From: Actinophytocola oryzae
GTDB taxonomy: Bacteria > Actinomycetota > Actinomycetes > Mycobacteriales > Pseudonocardiaceae
DNA: 64,000 nt
NCBI RefSeq assembly: GCF_004364325.1
Contig: NZ_SOCP01000003.1
Span: forward strand, 186,001-250,000
Direction of reading: 5' to 3'
Each line of letters opens with the position of its first letter. The first letter of the stretch is position 1. The notes under the pieces are model-generated. The model was not told the origin of the DNA. It worked only from the letters and a program-made list of their open reading frames with translations, and made no database searches. The translations under genes were made by a program, and so were the position numbers. Below, in pieces: positions 16,466 through 25,328 of the stretch.

Positions 16466-18448
16466 TCAGCGGACTGTAAGCATGGCCAGCTCGGCGGGCG
16501 GCGGACCCGCGTGCACCACCCCCAGCCGCCGCGTGGCCCTGGTCATCGCGACGTAGAGGTCGTTGTGCCCGAGCAGCCCACCGAGCACGGCGGCGGGGTC
16601 GACGATGAGGACCTCGTCGAACTCGAGCCCCTTGGCCTGGGTGGGCGTCAGGAGCACCACCTTCCCCGTGAGGTCGGGCGGCACGGGCAGTGACAGCGCC
16701 ACCGCCAGCTCCGCCACGTCCGGCGCGATGACGGCGAGCTGACCGTCGGTGTGCCCGGCCACGACGTCGGCGACTCCCCCGGCCAGGTCGCGGACCTCTC
16801 GCCGCCACGGCAGCTCCCCGCTGACCCGCACCGACCGGGGCGCCGCCAACCCGGGGTGGTGCGCGGCGAGCAGCTCCCCCGCGACGTCCATGATCTCGGC
16901 GGGTGTGCGGTAGTTGACGGTGAGCTGGGCGAGCCGGTCGCGGGGCCCGAGCACCCGTTCCCACGACGACGCCCCTGCCGGGCTCCCGGTCTGCCCGAGG
17001 TCCCCCACGACGGTCATCGACCTGGCCGGACAGCGCCTGGCGAGCATCCGCCAGTCCATCTCGGACAGCTCCTGCGCCTCGTCGACGACGACGTGCCCGA
17101 ACACCGGCACGGACCCGCCGACGAGGGCGGCGGCCTCGTCGAGCAGCGGGATGTCGGCGGCGCTCCACTCGTCCTGGCCGAGGACCTGGGCGGGCGTCAG
17201 CTCCGGCCAGATCTCGTCGAGTGCCTCGGTCACGGTCGGGTCGGCCAGCAGTGAGCCGCGCAGGGCCGACCTGTCCGTCTCGTCGAGGATGGTGCGCGGG
17301 CCCTCGTCGTCGGGCCCCATGACGACGCCAGCGGCCTCCAGTGCCCGGCGGTCGGCCGCCCCGAGGCTGCCGTCCGCGCTGCCGCCGTCCAGCGCCTCAC
17401 CCGTCTCGGAGAGGACGACCGACTCGATCACGTCCACCAGGCGTTGGGTGAGGGTGTCCACGAGCGCCCGCTGGAACACCAGTCGCGCCGGGTTGTGGGG
17501 CAGGCCCGCCGCCCTTGCCCTGCGCACCGCCCACCGGCACAGCTCCGGCGTCACGGTCAGCGTCTGCTGCTCGAACCGCACCTCGACCGGCTCCTCCGGT
17601 ACGCGCACGAACGCGCGCACCGCCGCCTTCAGCCGGGTGGCCATCCCGGCCCGGCCCTTGCGCTCGGCTTCGGCGGGCGTGTCGACGCGGGTGACGGCGA
17701 ACCCGGGGAAGAGGTCCGGCACGGTGGCCGTCACCACCCGGTTCTCCCCGAGGCCGGGCAGCACCTGGCCGATGTAGTCGAGGAACACCCGGCTCGGCCC
17801 GACGACCAGCACGCCACGCGCCCGCAGGTGCTCGTGCGTGTAGAGCAGGTACGCGACCCGGTGCAGCGCGACCGCCGTCTTGCCGGTCCCGGGTCCGCCC
17901 TGCACGACGAGCACGCCGCGGTGGTCGTCACGGATGATCCGGTCCTGCTCGGCCTGCAGCGTGGTGACGATGTCGCGCATCCGCCCGGTCCGCTCGGCCG
18001 TGACGGAGGCCAGGAGCGCGGCCTCACCGACGAGACCGTCACGCGAGGCGTCGGCGTCGAGCAGCTCGTCGTCCAGCGCGACGACCGTCCGGCCCCGCGT
18101 GCTGATCCGCCGCCTACGCAGCACCTCACCGGGCGCGGCGGCCGTGGCGGTGTAGAAGGCCCGGGCGGCGGGCGCGCGCCAGTCGATCAGCAACGGCTCG
18201 TCGCCGTCGAAGAGGCCGATGCGCCCGACGTAGACACGCCGCCCGTCGGCCAGGTCGAGACGGCCGAAGCACATCCCGTCCTCGACCGAGGACAGCCGTG
18301 CGACCTCCGCGCGCCAGACGTCGGCGGAGTGGCCGCGTTCGAGTGCCGCGCGTGCCTCGTCCCGCAGCGCGTCCAGTCGCGCGTAGAGGGCGTTCAGGTG
18401 GTCCTGTTCGATCCCAAGCTCACTGCTCACTCCGTCGAGCTTGCCCAC
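16466..18448 (-). CDS. HelD/HelR-like superfamily 1 helicase (RNA polymerase recycling factor)
   Basis: 660 residues. N-terminal coiled region (about 1-75), then a beta module with LLIDWRAPAARAFY typical of HelD-family proteins, Walker A GGPGTGKT (about 181-188), a large central insert, a Walker-B-like DEAQELSE, and C-terminal UvrD motifs (VNYRTPAEI, YVAMTRATRR). Known members bind RNA polymerase, push nucleic acid out of its channels and recycle stalled enzyme; the actinomycete HelR subgroup also protects against rifamycins. I could not find a rifamycin-associated element upstream, so resistance function is unproven. GTG 18448 is the first start; a GTG six codons later is possible. Confidence 0.85.
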   Translation of the reverse strand: MGKLDGVSSELGIEQDHLNALYARLDALRDEARAALERGHSADVWRAEVARLSSVEDGMCFGRLDLADGRRVYVGRIGLFDGDEPLLIDWRAPAARAFYTATAAAPGEVLRRRRISTRGRTVVALDDELLDADASRDGLVGEAALLASVTAERTGRMRDIVTTLQAEQDRIIRDDHRGVLVVQGGPGTGKTAVALHRVAYLLYTHEHLRARGVLVVGPSRVFLDYIGQVLPGLGENRVVTATVPDLFPGFAVTRVDTPAEAERKGRAGMATRLKAAVRAFVRVPEEPVEVRFEQQTLTVTPELCRWAVRRARAAGLPHNPARLVFQRALVDTLTQRLVDVIESVVLSETGEALDGGSADGSLGAADRRALEAAGVVMGPDDEGPRTILDETDRSALRGSLLADPTVTEALDEIWPELTPAQVLGQDEWSAADIPLLDEAAALVGGSVPVFGHVVVDEAQELSEMDWRMLARRCPARSMTVVGDLGQTGSPAGASSWERVLGPRDRLAQLTVNYRTPAEIMDVAGELLAAHHPGLAAPRSVRVSGELPWRREVRDLAGGVADVVAGHTDGQLAVIAPDVAELAVALSLPVPPDLTGKVVLLTPTQAKGLEFDEVLIVDPAAVLGGLLGHNDLYVAMTRATRRLGVVHAGPPPAELAMLTVR

Positions 18449-18487
18449 AAACCCCCGCCAAGTGCAGTCTTGTTCTTCTTGACAACG

Positions 18488-19459
18488 TCAGTCGGGCAGC
18501 GAGGGCGCACGCACGGCGCTCACCAGTGCGGCCTGCGCCAGGATGTCGTCGCCGTGTGCCGCGAAGTCGCCGCCCTCCCGCACGGTCCGCGCGAACGCCG
18601 CCGCGATGTTCACGAACTGGCGGTCCGCGGCCAGCGGCACCTCCCGCACCCCGTTCTCGTCCTCGATCCGCACGACCGGCACGTGGTCGTCGGGCGGGGT
18701 GAACGCGAGCGGGAGACTCAGGCGCCCCTTGGTCCCCCACAGCGCGTACATGCTGCGGAACGCGTGCTCGAACCCGAACGACAGCTCGGCGGTGAAACCG
18801 TCCGAAGTGGACAGCAGAGCGCTACCCGCGACGTCGACGCCGTACTTCGGGTCGGTCCGCAGCACAGAGCCGGCCACGGTCAGGTCGGGCCCGAGGAACA
18901 GCCGCGCGGCACGGATCGGGTACACACCCACGTCGAGCAGGGCGCCGCCGGCGAGGTCGGCCGCGTAGCGCACGTCCCCGTCCGGTCGCGGCGGGATGCC
19001 GAACGCGCTGGTGAACACTCTCGGCTCGCCGATCACACCGTCGGCGATCATGGCACGGACGGCGGCGTGCTGGCTGTGGTGGAGGAACATGAAGCTCTCC
19101 ATCAGCAGCAACCCGGCGGCCCGAGCCTGCTCGACGAGCTTCTCGGCGGTGGCCAGGTCGGGGACGAGCGCCTTCTCGCAGAGGACGTGCTTGCCTGCGG
19201 CGAGGGCGGCCTCGATCCACTGTGCGTGCAGGCCGGTCGGCAACGGGATGTAGACGGCGTCGATGTCGTCGCGGTCCAGCAGGGCCTGGTACCCCTCGAC
19301 GGCGACCAGCCCGAACTCGTCGGCCGCCCCGGAGGCGGTGTCCAGCCTCCGACTCGCCACGGCGACCGGCTCCACCCCGTCCGCCGCCCGAAGCGCCGGC
19401 AACATCCGCCGCCGCGCGATACCCGCCGTGCCGAGGATCCCGAACCGCAGAGCCATCAT
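18488..19459 (-). CDS. Gfo/Idh/MocA oxidoreductase, resembles NDP-hexose 3-ketoreductases
   Basis: 323 residues. N-terminal Rossmann fold with GILGTAGIARR, then YIPLPTGLHAQWIEAALAAG and HVLCEKAL, the NAD(P)- and substrate-binding motifs. The C-terminal part has FMFLHHSQHAAVR and LLDVGVYPIRAARLFLG, unusually close to sugar 3-ketoreductases used for deoxysugar biosynthesis. No other deoxysugar or glycosyltransferase genes lie nearby, so the substrate could equally be a free sugar or inositol. GGAGGGCGACC precedes the double ATG; I use the first. It lies 40 bases upstream of the helicase on the same strand. Confidence 0.82.
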   Translation of the reverse strand: MMALRFGILGTAGIARRRMLPALRAADGVEPVAVASRRLDTASGAADEFGLVAVEGYQALLDRDDIDAVYIPLPTGLHAQWIEAALAAGKHVLCEKALVPDLATAEKLVEQARAAGLLLMESFMFLHHSQHAAVRAMIADGVIGEPRVFTSAFGIPPRPDGDVRYAADLAGGALLDVGVYPIRAARLFLGPDLTVAGSVLRTDPKYGVDVAGSALLSTSDGFTAELSFGFEHAFRSMYALWGTKGRLSLPLAFTPPDDHVPVVRIEDENGVREVPLAADRQFVNIAAAFARTVREGGDFAAHGDDILAQAALVSAVRAPSLPD

Positions 19460-19646
19460 GGTCGCCCTCCCCGTCGCCGTCCCCCCGCCGCAGGTTACGC
19501 GTTCACCCGTGAGCGTGCAGTTCTCCTCACTGGAGGTTCGCCGCATGAGTTTGCGTCCGCGTACACGACATGGTCACATGGGGACACCTTGCAGATACAA
19601 GTGCACGGCAGATCGGTTGTATGTGAAGAGCCCTTGGTGAGGAGGG

Positions 19647-20093
19647 ATGGCAGTGTCAACGCGAGTGGCCACGAGTGATCGCGACGTTCTTCTGGTTGAC
19701 GAACTCGACCAAGCGCAGGCGCAAGCGCTCATGAGCCGACTTCCCATACGCAGGGCGCGATTCACTGCCGCGACCGACAGGACAGGCGCCGCGGTACCGG
19801 TGCCGGACGAACTCTCGGCGCTCATAGCCCACGTCGTCCAGGCCGTAGCCCTGGAGCACACTGTGACCGTCAACGCCATGCCGGAGGAGCTGACCACCAC
19901 GGCGGCAGCGCAGTTGCTTGGCCTGTCACGCCCGACCTTGATGCGCAAGGTCAACGCCGGCGAGATTCCGTCGCACAAGGTTGGTTCGCACACGCGCCTG
20001 CGCACGGTCGACGTACTGAAAGAACGGCAGGCACGCCGACAACGACAACTGGCGGCATTCAACGAACTGCGATCCTTGGAAGACGACGACTAA
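19647..20093 (+). CDS. Excisionase-like HTH protein, probable orphan antitoxin
   Basis: 148 residues. A MerR/excisionase-type helix-turn-helix lies at about 87-127: LTTTAAAQLLGLSRPTLMRK, then GEIPSHKVGSHTRLRTVDVL. The N-terminal half (LVDELDQAQAQALMSRL) and the charged tail ending SLEDDD resemble antitoxins that in other actinomycetes precede PIN-domain RNase toxins. No toxin gene follows: 112 non-coding bases lead to the end of the cellulase gene on the other strand. A GTG at 19653 is better spaced from GGAGGG than the ATG at 19647. Inverted arms ATACAA (19595-19600) and TTGTAT (19617-19622) upstream may be its own operator. Confidence 0.7.
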   Translation: MAVSTRVATSDRDVLLVDELDQAQAQALMSRLPIRRARFTAATDRTGAAVPVPDELSALIAHVVQAVALEHTVTVNAMPEELTTTAAAQLLGLSRPTLMRKVNAGEIPSHKVGSHTRLRTVDVLKERQARRQRQLAAFNELRSLEDDD

Positions 20094-20205
20094 CGTTCAC
20101 CACCCTGCCGAATACGAGAGAGTTGGACCGGCGTACGCGCGATGACGTGTCGGTGAAGACTTCAACCCAGGGCGGAGTCCTCACCGACACGACGCCGGTC
20201 AGGGG

Positions 20206-21234
20206 TCAGCTGGTCGGGAAGTCGTCCGGGGTGTTGATCCGGGCCCGGACCCACACGCCTGCCGGCTTCAGCGGCCCCGTGCCCGTGTACGACCCACCGG
20301 AACACGTGCCTTCCTTGAACACCGCACCGGAACGGAAGTCGTCGGAGTAGTTCCAGCTCGTCCAGCTGATCTTCTTCGACGCCATCAGGTCCAGGTAACG
20401 CTGCGCCATCGTGAAGTCGTTCCCACCATCACCCGTGTAGGTCTGCGTGCCGAACTCCGTGACGAACATCGGCACCCGGTCCGCCGCCCGCGACAGGGCG
20501 TTCAGGTACTCGGTCCCGTGCGACGCCGCATAGAAATGGAACGTGTACATGATGTTCCCGGCCCGCACGGGATTGTTGACGACCTCGGCCTCGGTGGCAC
20601 CGTCCGACACCCCCAGCGACGACCACGCCCGCGTCCCGACGAGGATCGGCGTCTCGGGGTCGACAGCGCGGATCACCGGGATCAGCTCCTCGGCATAACC
20701 CCTGATCCGCGACCACGAAACCTCACTCGGCTCGTTCGCGATCTCGTACAGCAGGTTCTTCTTCGCGTTGTGCCGCCGCGCTATCTCGGAGAAGAACGTC
20801 TTCGCCCGCGCCAGGTTGTAGTACGGGTCCCCCGGATCGAGCATGTGCCAGTCGACGATCGCGTACATGCCGCGCGCGCTGACCTTGTCGATGATCGAGC
20901 TGACCAGGTTCGTGAAGCCCGCCGGATCGGTCTCGTACCCGTCCTCCTGCACGTACATCGAGATCCGCACGACATCCGCGGTCCAGTCGGTGGCCAGCGC
21001 GTTCAGCGACGCGTCGTTCACGCACTGGCTGTACCACTGCAGCCCGTGCGTGCTCATCCCACGCAGCTGGATCGGCTTGCCGTACTGGTTGCACAGCTTC
21101 ACCCCGCACACCGCCAGCTGCCCGTTGACCGCGGCAGGCGTCGCGGCGACGGCCCTCGGCTCGGCGAGTGACGGCTGCGTCAGCAGACCGGCCAACAGAA
21201 GCGGCACGACAAGGGAAAGTATTCGGAAACGCAC
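20206..21234 (-). CDS. Secreted GH5 endoglucanase (cellulase)
   Basis: 342 residues. Signal peptide (MRFRILSLVVPLLLAGLLTQ, cleavage near residues 24-31). Catalytic domain of glycoside hydrolase family 5: LRGMSTHGLQWY, then the acid/base glutamate in YEIANEPS and the nucleophile in FVTEFGTQ; WTSWNYSDDF near the end matches GH5_2 enzymes. It cleaves beta-1,4-glucan outside the cell. No carbohydrate-binding module is attached. The GTG start has GGAGAGGAG upstream. I looked for a CebR-type palindrome in the 279-base upstream gap and found none. Confidence 0.92.
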   Translation of the reverse strand: MRFRILSLVVPLLLAGLLTQPSLAEPRAVAATPAAVNGQLAVCGVKLCNQYGKPIQLRGMSTHGLQWYSQCVNDASLNALATDWTADVVRISMYVQEDGYETDPAGFTNLVSSIIDKVSARGMYAIVDWHMLDPGDPYYNLARAKTFFSEIARRHNAKKNLLYEIANEPSEVSWSRIRGYAEELIPVIRAVDPETPILVGTRAWSSLGVSDGATEAEVVNNPVRAGNIMYTFHFYAASHGTEYLNALSRAADRVPMFVTEFGTQTYTGDGGNDFTMAQRYLDLMASKKISWTSWNYSDDFRSGAVFKEGTCSGGSYTGTGPLKPAGVWVRARINTPDDFPTS

Positions 21235-21513
21235 GTGAGGTCTCCTCTCCTACGCCCCCGCGTCGGCGGGGGCAACGGACGGGCGGCCAGCAGGGGACGT
21301 ACGATTGGTTAGACAGCCTTCCTATCCATCCGGCCGGGCACGTGTCAAGCGCGGCACCCGATCGGCCGAACCGGACAAACGGAGAGCAACGGACCCCGCA
21401 GCAGCCTCTGACCTGCCAGAACACCGAATTCCAAGTTTTTCCCAGGTCGATGTCGATTCGGCCGCCCCCGGTCCGACGTGGTGGTGAGACGCCAAGAACG
21501 AAGGGCCAGGGTC

Positions 21514-23028
21514 ATGGACAACGACACGACAGGGACGCGGGCCGGGCGCCGCGAGTGGATCGGGCTTGCCGTGCTGGCCTTCCCCACGCTGCTGCTCTCG
21601 CTCGACATGAGCGCCCTGCACCTCGCGGTGCCGCACCTCGCGGCCGACCTGCGACCGAGCGGCACCGAACTGCTCTGGATCATCGACATCTACGGCTTCA
21701 TGGTGGCCGGCTTCCTCGTCACCATGGGTTCCCTCGGCGACCGGATCGGCCGCCGCAAGCTCCTGATGATCGGCGGCGCCGCCTTCGGTGCCGCCTCGGT
21801 GGCCGCCGCGTTCGCCACCAGCCCGGCCATGCTCATCGGCGCACGCGCACTGCTCGGCGTCGCGGGCGCCACGCTCATGCCCTCCACGCTCGCCCTGATC
21901 AGCAACATGTTCCGCGACCCGCGCCAGCGCGGCACCGCGATCGCCGTGTGGATGAGCTGCTTCATGGGCGGCATGGTGATCGGGCCGGTCGTCGGCGGGC
22001 TGCTGCTGTCCGTCGCCTGGTGGGGCTCGGTGTTCCTGCTGGCCGTGCCCGTCATGGTGCTGCTGCTCGTGACCGCGCCCAAGCTGCTGCCGGAGTACCG
22101 CGACGAGAACGCCGGTCGCCTCGACCTGGCCAGCGTCGCGCTGTCGCTCGCCACGATCCTGCCGGTCGTGTTCGCGCTCAAGGAGATCGCCAAGGACGGC
22201 CTCGACACCACGCGGCTCGTGGTGCTGGCGTTCGGCCTGGTCGCGGGCACCGTGTTCGTGCGGCGCCAGCAGCGCCTGACCGACCCGATGCTCGACCTGA
22301 GCCTGTTCCGCAACCGCACCTTCGCCGCCGCACTGTGCATCATCCTGGTCGGCGCGATCACCATGGGTGGCACGTTCCTGCTGATCAGCCAGTACCTGCA
22401 GCTGGTCGCCGGTCTCACGACCGCGCAGGCGGGCATCGCGCTGGTGCCGCAGGCCGGTGCCGTGGTGCTCGGCTCGATGGTCGCGCCCCGCCTCGCCAAG
22501 CGGTTCCGGCCCGAGTTCGTGCTCGGCTTCGGGATGCTGGTCGCGGCGGGCGGGCTCCTGCTGTTCACCCAGCTCGACGACACCAACGGCGTGGTGTTCG
22601 TGGTGCTCGGCCTGTCGGTCGCGGCGTTCGGCATGGGACCGCAGGGCGTGCTGTGCACCGAGATGGTCGTCGGCTCGGTCCCGGTCCACCGGGCGGGCGC
22701 GGCCTCGGCGATGTCGGAGACAAGCGCCGAGTTCGGCATCGCCATGGGCATCGCGCTCTTCGGCAGCGTCGGCACGGCCGTCTACCGCGACGAGCTGCCC
22801 GCGACCGCGTCCGACCAGGTCAAGGAGGGTCTGGTTAACGCGCTGAGTGCCGGTGACCCGCGCATGCTGGACGCCGCCCGCGCCGCGTTCACCAGCGGCG
22901 TGCACACCGTCGCGGGGATCGCCATCGTGATCGTGGTCGTCTTCGCGGTGGTCGGGATGGTCGCGCTGCGTCACCGCCCCGCGCCGGTCGTCGAGGTGGC
23001 CGAGGAGCGCGTCCCGGTCGCGGTCTGA
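21514..23028 (+). CDS. MFS DHA2-family drug exporter, 14 TM, SmvA-like
   Basis: 504 residues with about fourteen helices. LSLDMSALHLAVPHLAADL is a motif-C-like first helix, GSLGDRIGRRKLL is the A motif after helix 2, and GGMVIGPVVGG is the antiporter motif in helix 5. These fit proton-driven export of cationic or hydrophobic drugs, closest in pattern to SmvA-type methyl-viologen exporters. ATG 21514 follows AAGGGCCAGGG; the frame is open 12 codons upstream but without a ribosome-binding site. Stands alone, divergent from the cellulase gene. Confidence 0.88.
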   Translation: MDNDTTGTRAGRREWIGLAVLAFPTLLLSLDMSALHLAVPHLAADLRPSGTELLWIIDIYGFMVAGFLVTMGSLGDRIGRRKLLMIGGAAFGAASVAAAFATSPAMLIGARALLGVAGATLMPSTLALISNMFRDPRQRGTAIAVWMSCFMGGMVIGPVVGGLLLSVAWWGSVFLLAVPVMVLLLVTAPKLLPEYRDENAGRLDLASVALSLATILPVVFALKEIAKDGLDTTRLVVLAFGLVAGTVFVRRQQRLTDPMLDLSLFRNRTFAAALCIILVGAITMGGTFLLISQYLQLVAGLTTAQAGIALVPQAGAVVLGSMVAPRLAKRFRPEFVLGFGMLVAAGGLLLFTQLDDTNGVVFVVLGLSVAAFGMGPQGVLCTEMVVGSVPVHRAGAASAMSETSAEFGIAMGIALFGSVGTAVYRDELPATASDQVKEGLVNALSAGDPRMLDAARAAFTSGVHTVAGIAIVIVVVFAVVGMVALRHRPAPVVEVAEERVPVAV

Positions 23029-23036
23029 ACGCTCAC

Positions 23037-23070
23037 GCGGCCCGCCTCACCAGCGTGTGGGGCGGGCCGC
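23037..23070. terminator. Bidirectional hairpin terminator
   Basis: Perfect 10-bp stem GCGGCCCGCC / GGCGGGCCGC around a 14-base loop, placed between the convergent ends of the exporter (23028) and the YciI gene (23078). No T-run on either side, as is common in high-GC actinomycetes. Confidence 0.8.
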
Positions 23071-23077
23071 GGCCGTG

Positions 23078-23350
23078 TCAGACCGACCCGACGGTCACCT
23101 TCCACTGGCGCAGGTACCGGTCCTTGGTGACGTCGTTCTTGGTGTACGGGTCGCCTGCGACGATCGTCTCGGCGCCCGCCTGGTCGTCGGCGATCAGGAC
23201 GATCGCGCCACCCGTCTGGTCCTCGTAGGGCCCCGCGACCGCGAGCCGACCCTCGTCCTTCAGCTTGTTCAGGTACGCGACGTGCTCCTCGCGGTGCGCG
23301 GCCCGCGCGTCCGCGTCGTTGTAGCCGTAGGTGAGCAGGAACAGTGCCAC
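23078..23350 (-). CDS. YciI-like protein
   Basis: 90 residues of the YciI (ferredoxin-like, alpha/beta barrel dimer) family: LFLLTYGYND, HREEHVAYLNKL, VAGPYEDQTGG and AETIVAGDPYTKNDV follow the family pattern, including the conserved His and Asp of the presumed active site. GTG 23350 follows AAGGAGAACCT. It is the last gene of the molybdenum-hydroxylase operon, 10 bases after the amidohydrolase, and could handle a ring-opened or lactone intermediate as related muconolactone-type enzymes do; that role is inference. Confidence 0.85.
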   Translation of the reverse strand: MALFLLTYGYNDADARAAHREEHVAYLNKLKDEGRLAVAGPYEDQTGGAIVLIADDQAGAETIVAGDPYTKNDVTKDRYLRQWKVTVGSV

Positions 23351-23360
23351 AGGTTCTCCT

Positions 23361-24239
23361 TCATTCGGGTAAGGCGTACACGCGCCGGGCGGTGCCTGCG
23401 AAGACGGCCTCGTGGTCGGCCTCCGGCACGGCACGCAGCCAGGCGTCGACCAGCGGGGGCAGCTCGGTCCACAGCTTCTCGACCGGGAAGTTCGTGCCGA
23501 ACATGCACCGGTCCGGGCCGAACCAGCCAAGCGTCTCGGTCGCCACGAACGCGATGAACTCGGGGTCGAGACAGCGGGTGAACGTGCCCTGGCCGGTCAG
23601 CTTCACGACGAGGTTCGGCAGCTGCGCGAGCCGCGCCATCCCGTCGCGCCACTCCCTGACCGTAGCCTCCTCGCGGTCGGTCAGCATCCCGGCGTGCACG
23701 AGCACGAACGGGACGTCCGGGACCGCCTCGACGAGCTTCGCGGCGTCGGCCATCTGGCCGGGGAACACCTGCAGCTCGAACAGCCAGCCCAGCTCCTCGA
23801 GCGCGGCGACGTTGCGCCGGAAGACGGGCTCCTTCATGCGGTCGGGCGCCGACGCGAACCGGAACTCCTCGTTCTCGTGCCAGTGCAGCTGCAGGCGGGT
23901 GCCCCGCACCACGGGGTACTCCGCCTGCTGCTTCATGACCTCGACGGCGTCGGGGCTGAACAGGTCGGCGCAGCCGACGACCGCCGTGGGCCAGCCGGTC
24001 CGCTCGTTCAGCTCGGCGAGCCAGCGGACCTCGGCGACCACCTGGTCGAGCGGCCAGTTCGCCTGCACGTACACCGACTGCGTGATCCCGCCGGACCGCG
24101 CGTCGGCGATGTACTCGTCGACCAGGTAGTCACGCTTGATCGGCTCGTACGGGCCGAAGATCCGGGGCACCATGGGCCCCGACAGCCAGGGCATGTCCTC
24201 GACGCGCCACACGTGATGGTGCGCGTCCACGATGTCCAT
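23361..24239 (-). CDS. Amidohydrolase family 2 (COG3618-type metal-dependent hydrolase)
   Basis: 292 residues, TIM-barrel hydrolase. DAHHHVW at the N-terminus supplies the H-x-H metal site; LQLHWH and VLVHAG give the following histidines; MFGTNFPVEK holds the position of the usual catalytic Asp, here Asn, a substitution seen in some members. Relatives hydrolyse lactones such as 2-pyrone-4,6-dicarboxylate or amide bonds. ATG 24239 has AAGGAG five bases upstream; the GTG two codons earlier overlaps that site. Position downstream of a Mo hydroxylase suggests it hydrolyses the hydroxylated ring product. Confidence 0.83.
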   Translation of the reverse strand: MDIVDAHHHVWRVEDMPWLSGPMVPRIFGPYEPIKRDYLVDEYIADARSGGITQSVYVQANWPLDQVVAEVRWLAELNERTGWPTAVVGCADLFSPDAVEVMKQQAEYPVVRGTRLQLHWHENEEFRFASAPDRMKEPVFRRNVAALEELGWLFELQVFPGQMADAAKLVEAVPDVPFVLVHAGMLTDREEATVREWRDGMARLAQLPNLVVKLTGQGTFTRCLDPEFIAFVATETLGWFGPDRCMFGTNFPVEKLWTELPPLVDAWLRAVPEADHEAVFAGTARRVYALPE

Positions 24240-24248
24240 TGACACTCC

Positions 24249-25328
24249 TTAGAGTCCGTTGCCGAGTTGTTGCCACGCGGTCTCGAGATCCCGTACCCCC
24301 GCGAGCGTGTGCACGTGCCGGACGACGGCCGACATGCCACGGGTGACCGGCCGGTACGCCGGGTCGCACGCGAGCGGCGACCACCAGACGAGCCTGTGGG
24401 ACAACAGGGACAGCCGCGCCACGGCCCTGGTCAGCGGCTCGCAGTCACCGCGTTCGAGCCCGTCGGACAGCACGAGCACCAGCGCCCCGCGCGCCATGCG
24501 CAGCTGGCGGGCGTTGCCGAGGAACTGGCGAAGCGACGGGCCGATCCGGGTGCCGCCGTCGGCGTCCCTGACCACGTCCGCGAGCGCCGACAGCGCCGCG
24601 TCCACGTCCCGTTTCCGCAGTGCCGGGGTGACGTGGGTGAGCCGGGTGCCGAACGTGAACACCTCGGCCCGGTCGCACGTCGCCACGACGGTGTGGGCGA
24701 ACCGCAGGTAGTCGCGACTGTGCTGTTTCATCGAGCCGGACACGTCGATGAGCACCAGCACCGGCCGCTGCCGCTGCGGCGGCCTGCGCCGGCGCAGGTG
24801 GACCAGCTCGCCGCCGGTGCGCCGGGCGTCGCGGTGGATGCGGCGGACGTCCAGGCGGTCGCCGCGCCGGGCCGGTTGGCGGCGCCTGGAACGGATCGTC
24901 GGGATCGCCGGGGGCAGGTCCCTGCGCAGCCGCAGCAGGAGCTGGTGCTCGGTCAGCGCGGTCGCCGCGAACGCTCTGTCCGCCGTGGACGTACTGGCCG
25001 CCAGGCCGTCGCCCTCCCGGAGCGCCTCGTCCGGTGGGGCCGCGTCCGGTGCGTCGCCGCCGCGTTCCTCCTCGCCCGGCGCGTCGGTCTCGGCCGCGAC
25101 GGGCAGGCCACGGCCCGCGAACCAGTGCTCGAACACCGGGTCGAAGATCTCCGTGTCGTCCACCGAGGTGGTGAGCGTGGCGTGGGCGAGCCAGTAGAGG
25201 TGGCGGACGTCGCGTGGTGGCACCGCGGTGAGCGCGGTGAGGAAGTCGCGTTTCCTGACCACCGGCACGGCGAGACCCTCCTCGCGGAGGGCCGCGAGGA
25301 AGCCGTACAGGTGGTCGGCGGCGGTCAC
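24249..25328 (-). CDS. VWA-domain protein, CoxE-like, Mo-hydroxylase maturation
   Basis: 359 residues. An N-terminal domain (FLAALREEGLAVPVVRKRDF) is followed by an acidic/low-complexity linker and a C-terminal von Willebrand A domain with the metal-site motif LIDVSGSM, then TFGTRLTHVTPAL and LVLSDGLERG. The family works with MoxR-type ATPases; the CoxE member is needed to insert the sulfur/copper or otherwise mature CO dehydrogenase. GTG 25328 overlaps the MoxR stop (GTGA), which decides the start against a much longer open frame running back through the MoxR gene. Confidence 0.85.
   Translation of the reverse strand: MTAADHLYGFLAALREEGLAVPVVRKRDFLTALTAVPPRDVRHLYWLAHATLTTSVDDTEIFDPVFEHWFAGRGLPVAAETDAPGEEERGGDAPDAAPPDEALREGDGLAASTSTADRAFAATALTEHQLLLRLRRDLPPAIPTIRSRRRQPARRGDRLDVRRIHRDARRTGGELVHLRRRRPPQRQRPVLVLIDVSGSMKQHSRDYLRFAHTVVATCDRAEVFTFGTRLTHVTPALRKRDVDAALSALADVVRDADGGTRIGPSLRQFLGNARQLRMARGALVLVLSDGLERGDCEPLTRAVARLSLLSHRLVWWSPLACDPAYRPVTRGMSAVVRHVHTLAGVRDLETAWQQLGNGL

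Noticed and set aside
18400-18490. Rifamycin-associated element upstream of the HelD/HelR-like gene
   Set aside because: There is a loose CTTG...CAAG arrangement, but it does not fit the known inverted-repeat element well enough.
19590-20205. Excisionase and attachment site of an integrated element
   Set aside because: No integrase, tRNA or flanking direct repeats were seen; the HTH protein fits an antitoxin better.
21235-21513. CebR-type operator upstream of the cellulase gene
   Set aside because: I searched for the TGGGAGCGCTCCCA-like palindrome and found no convincing match.
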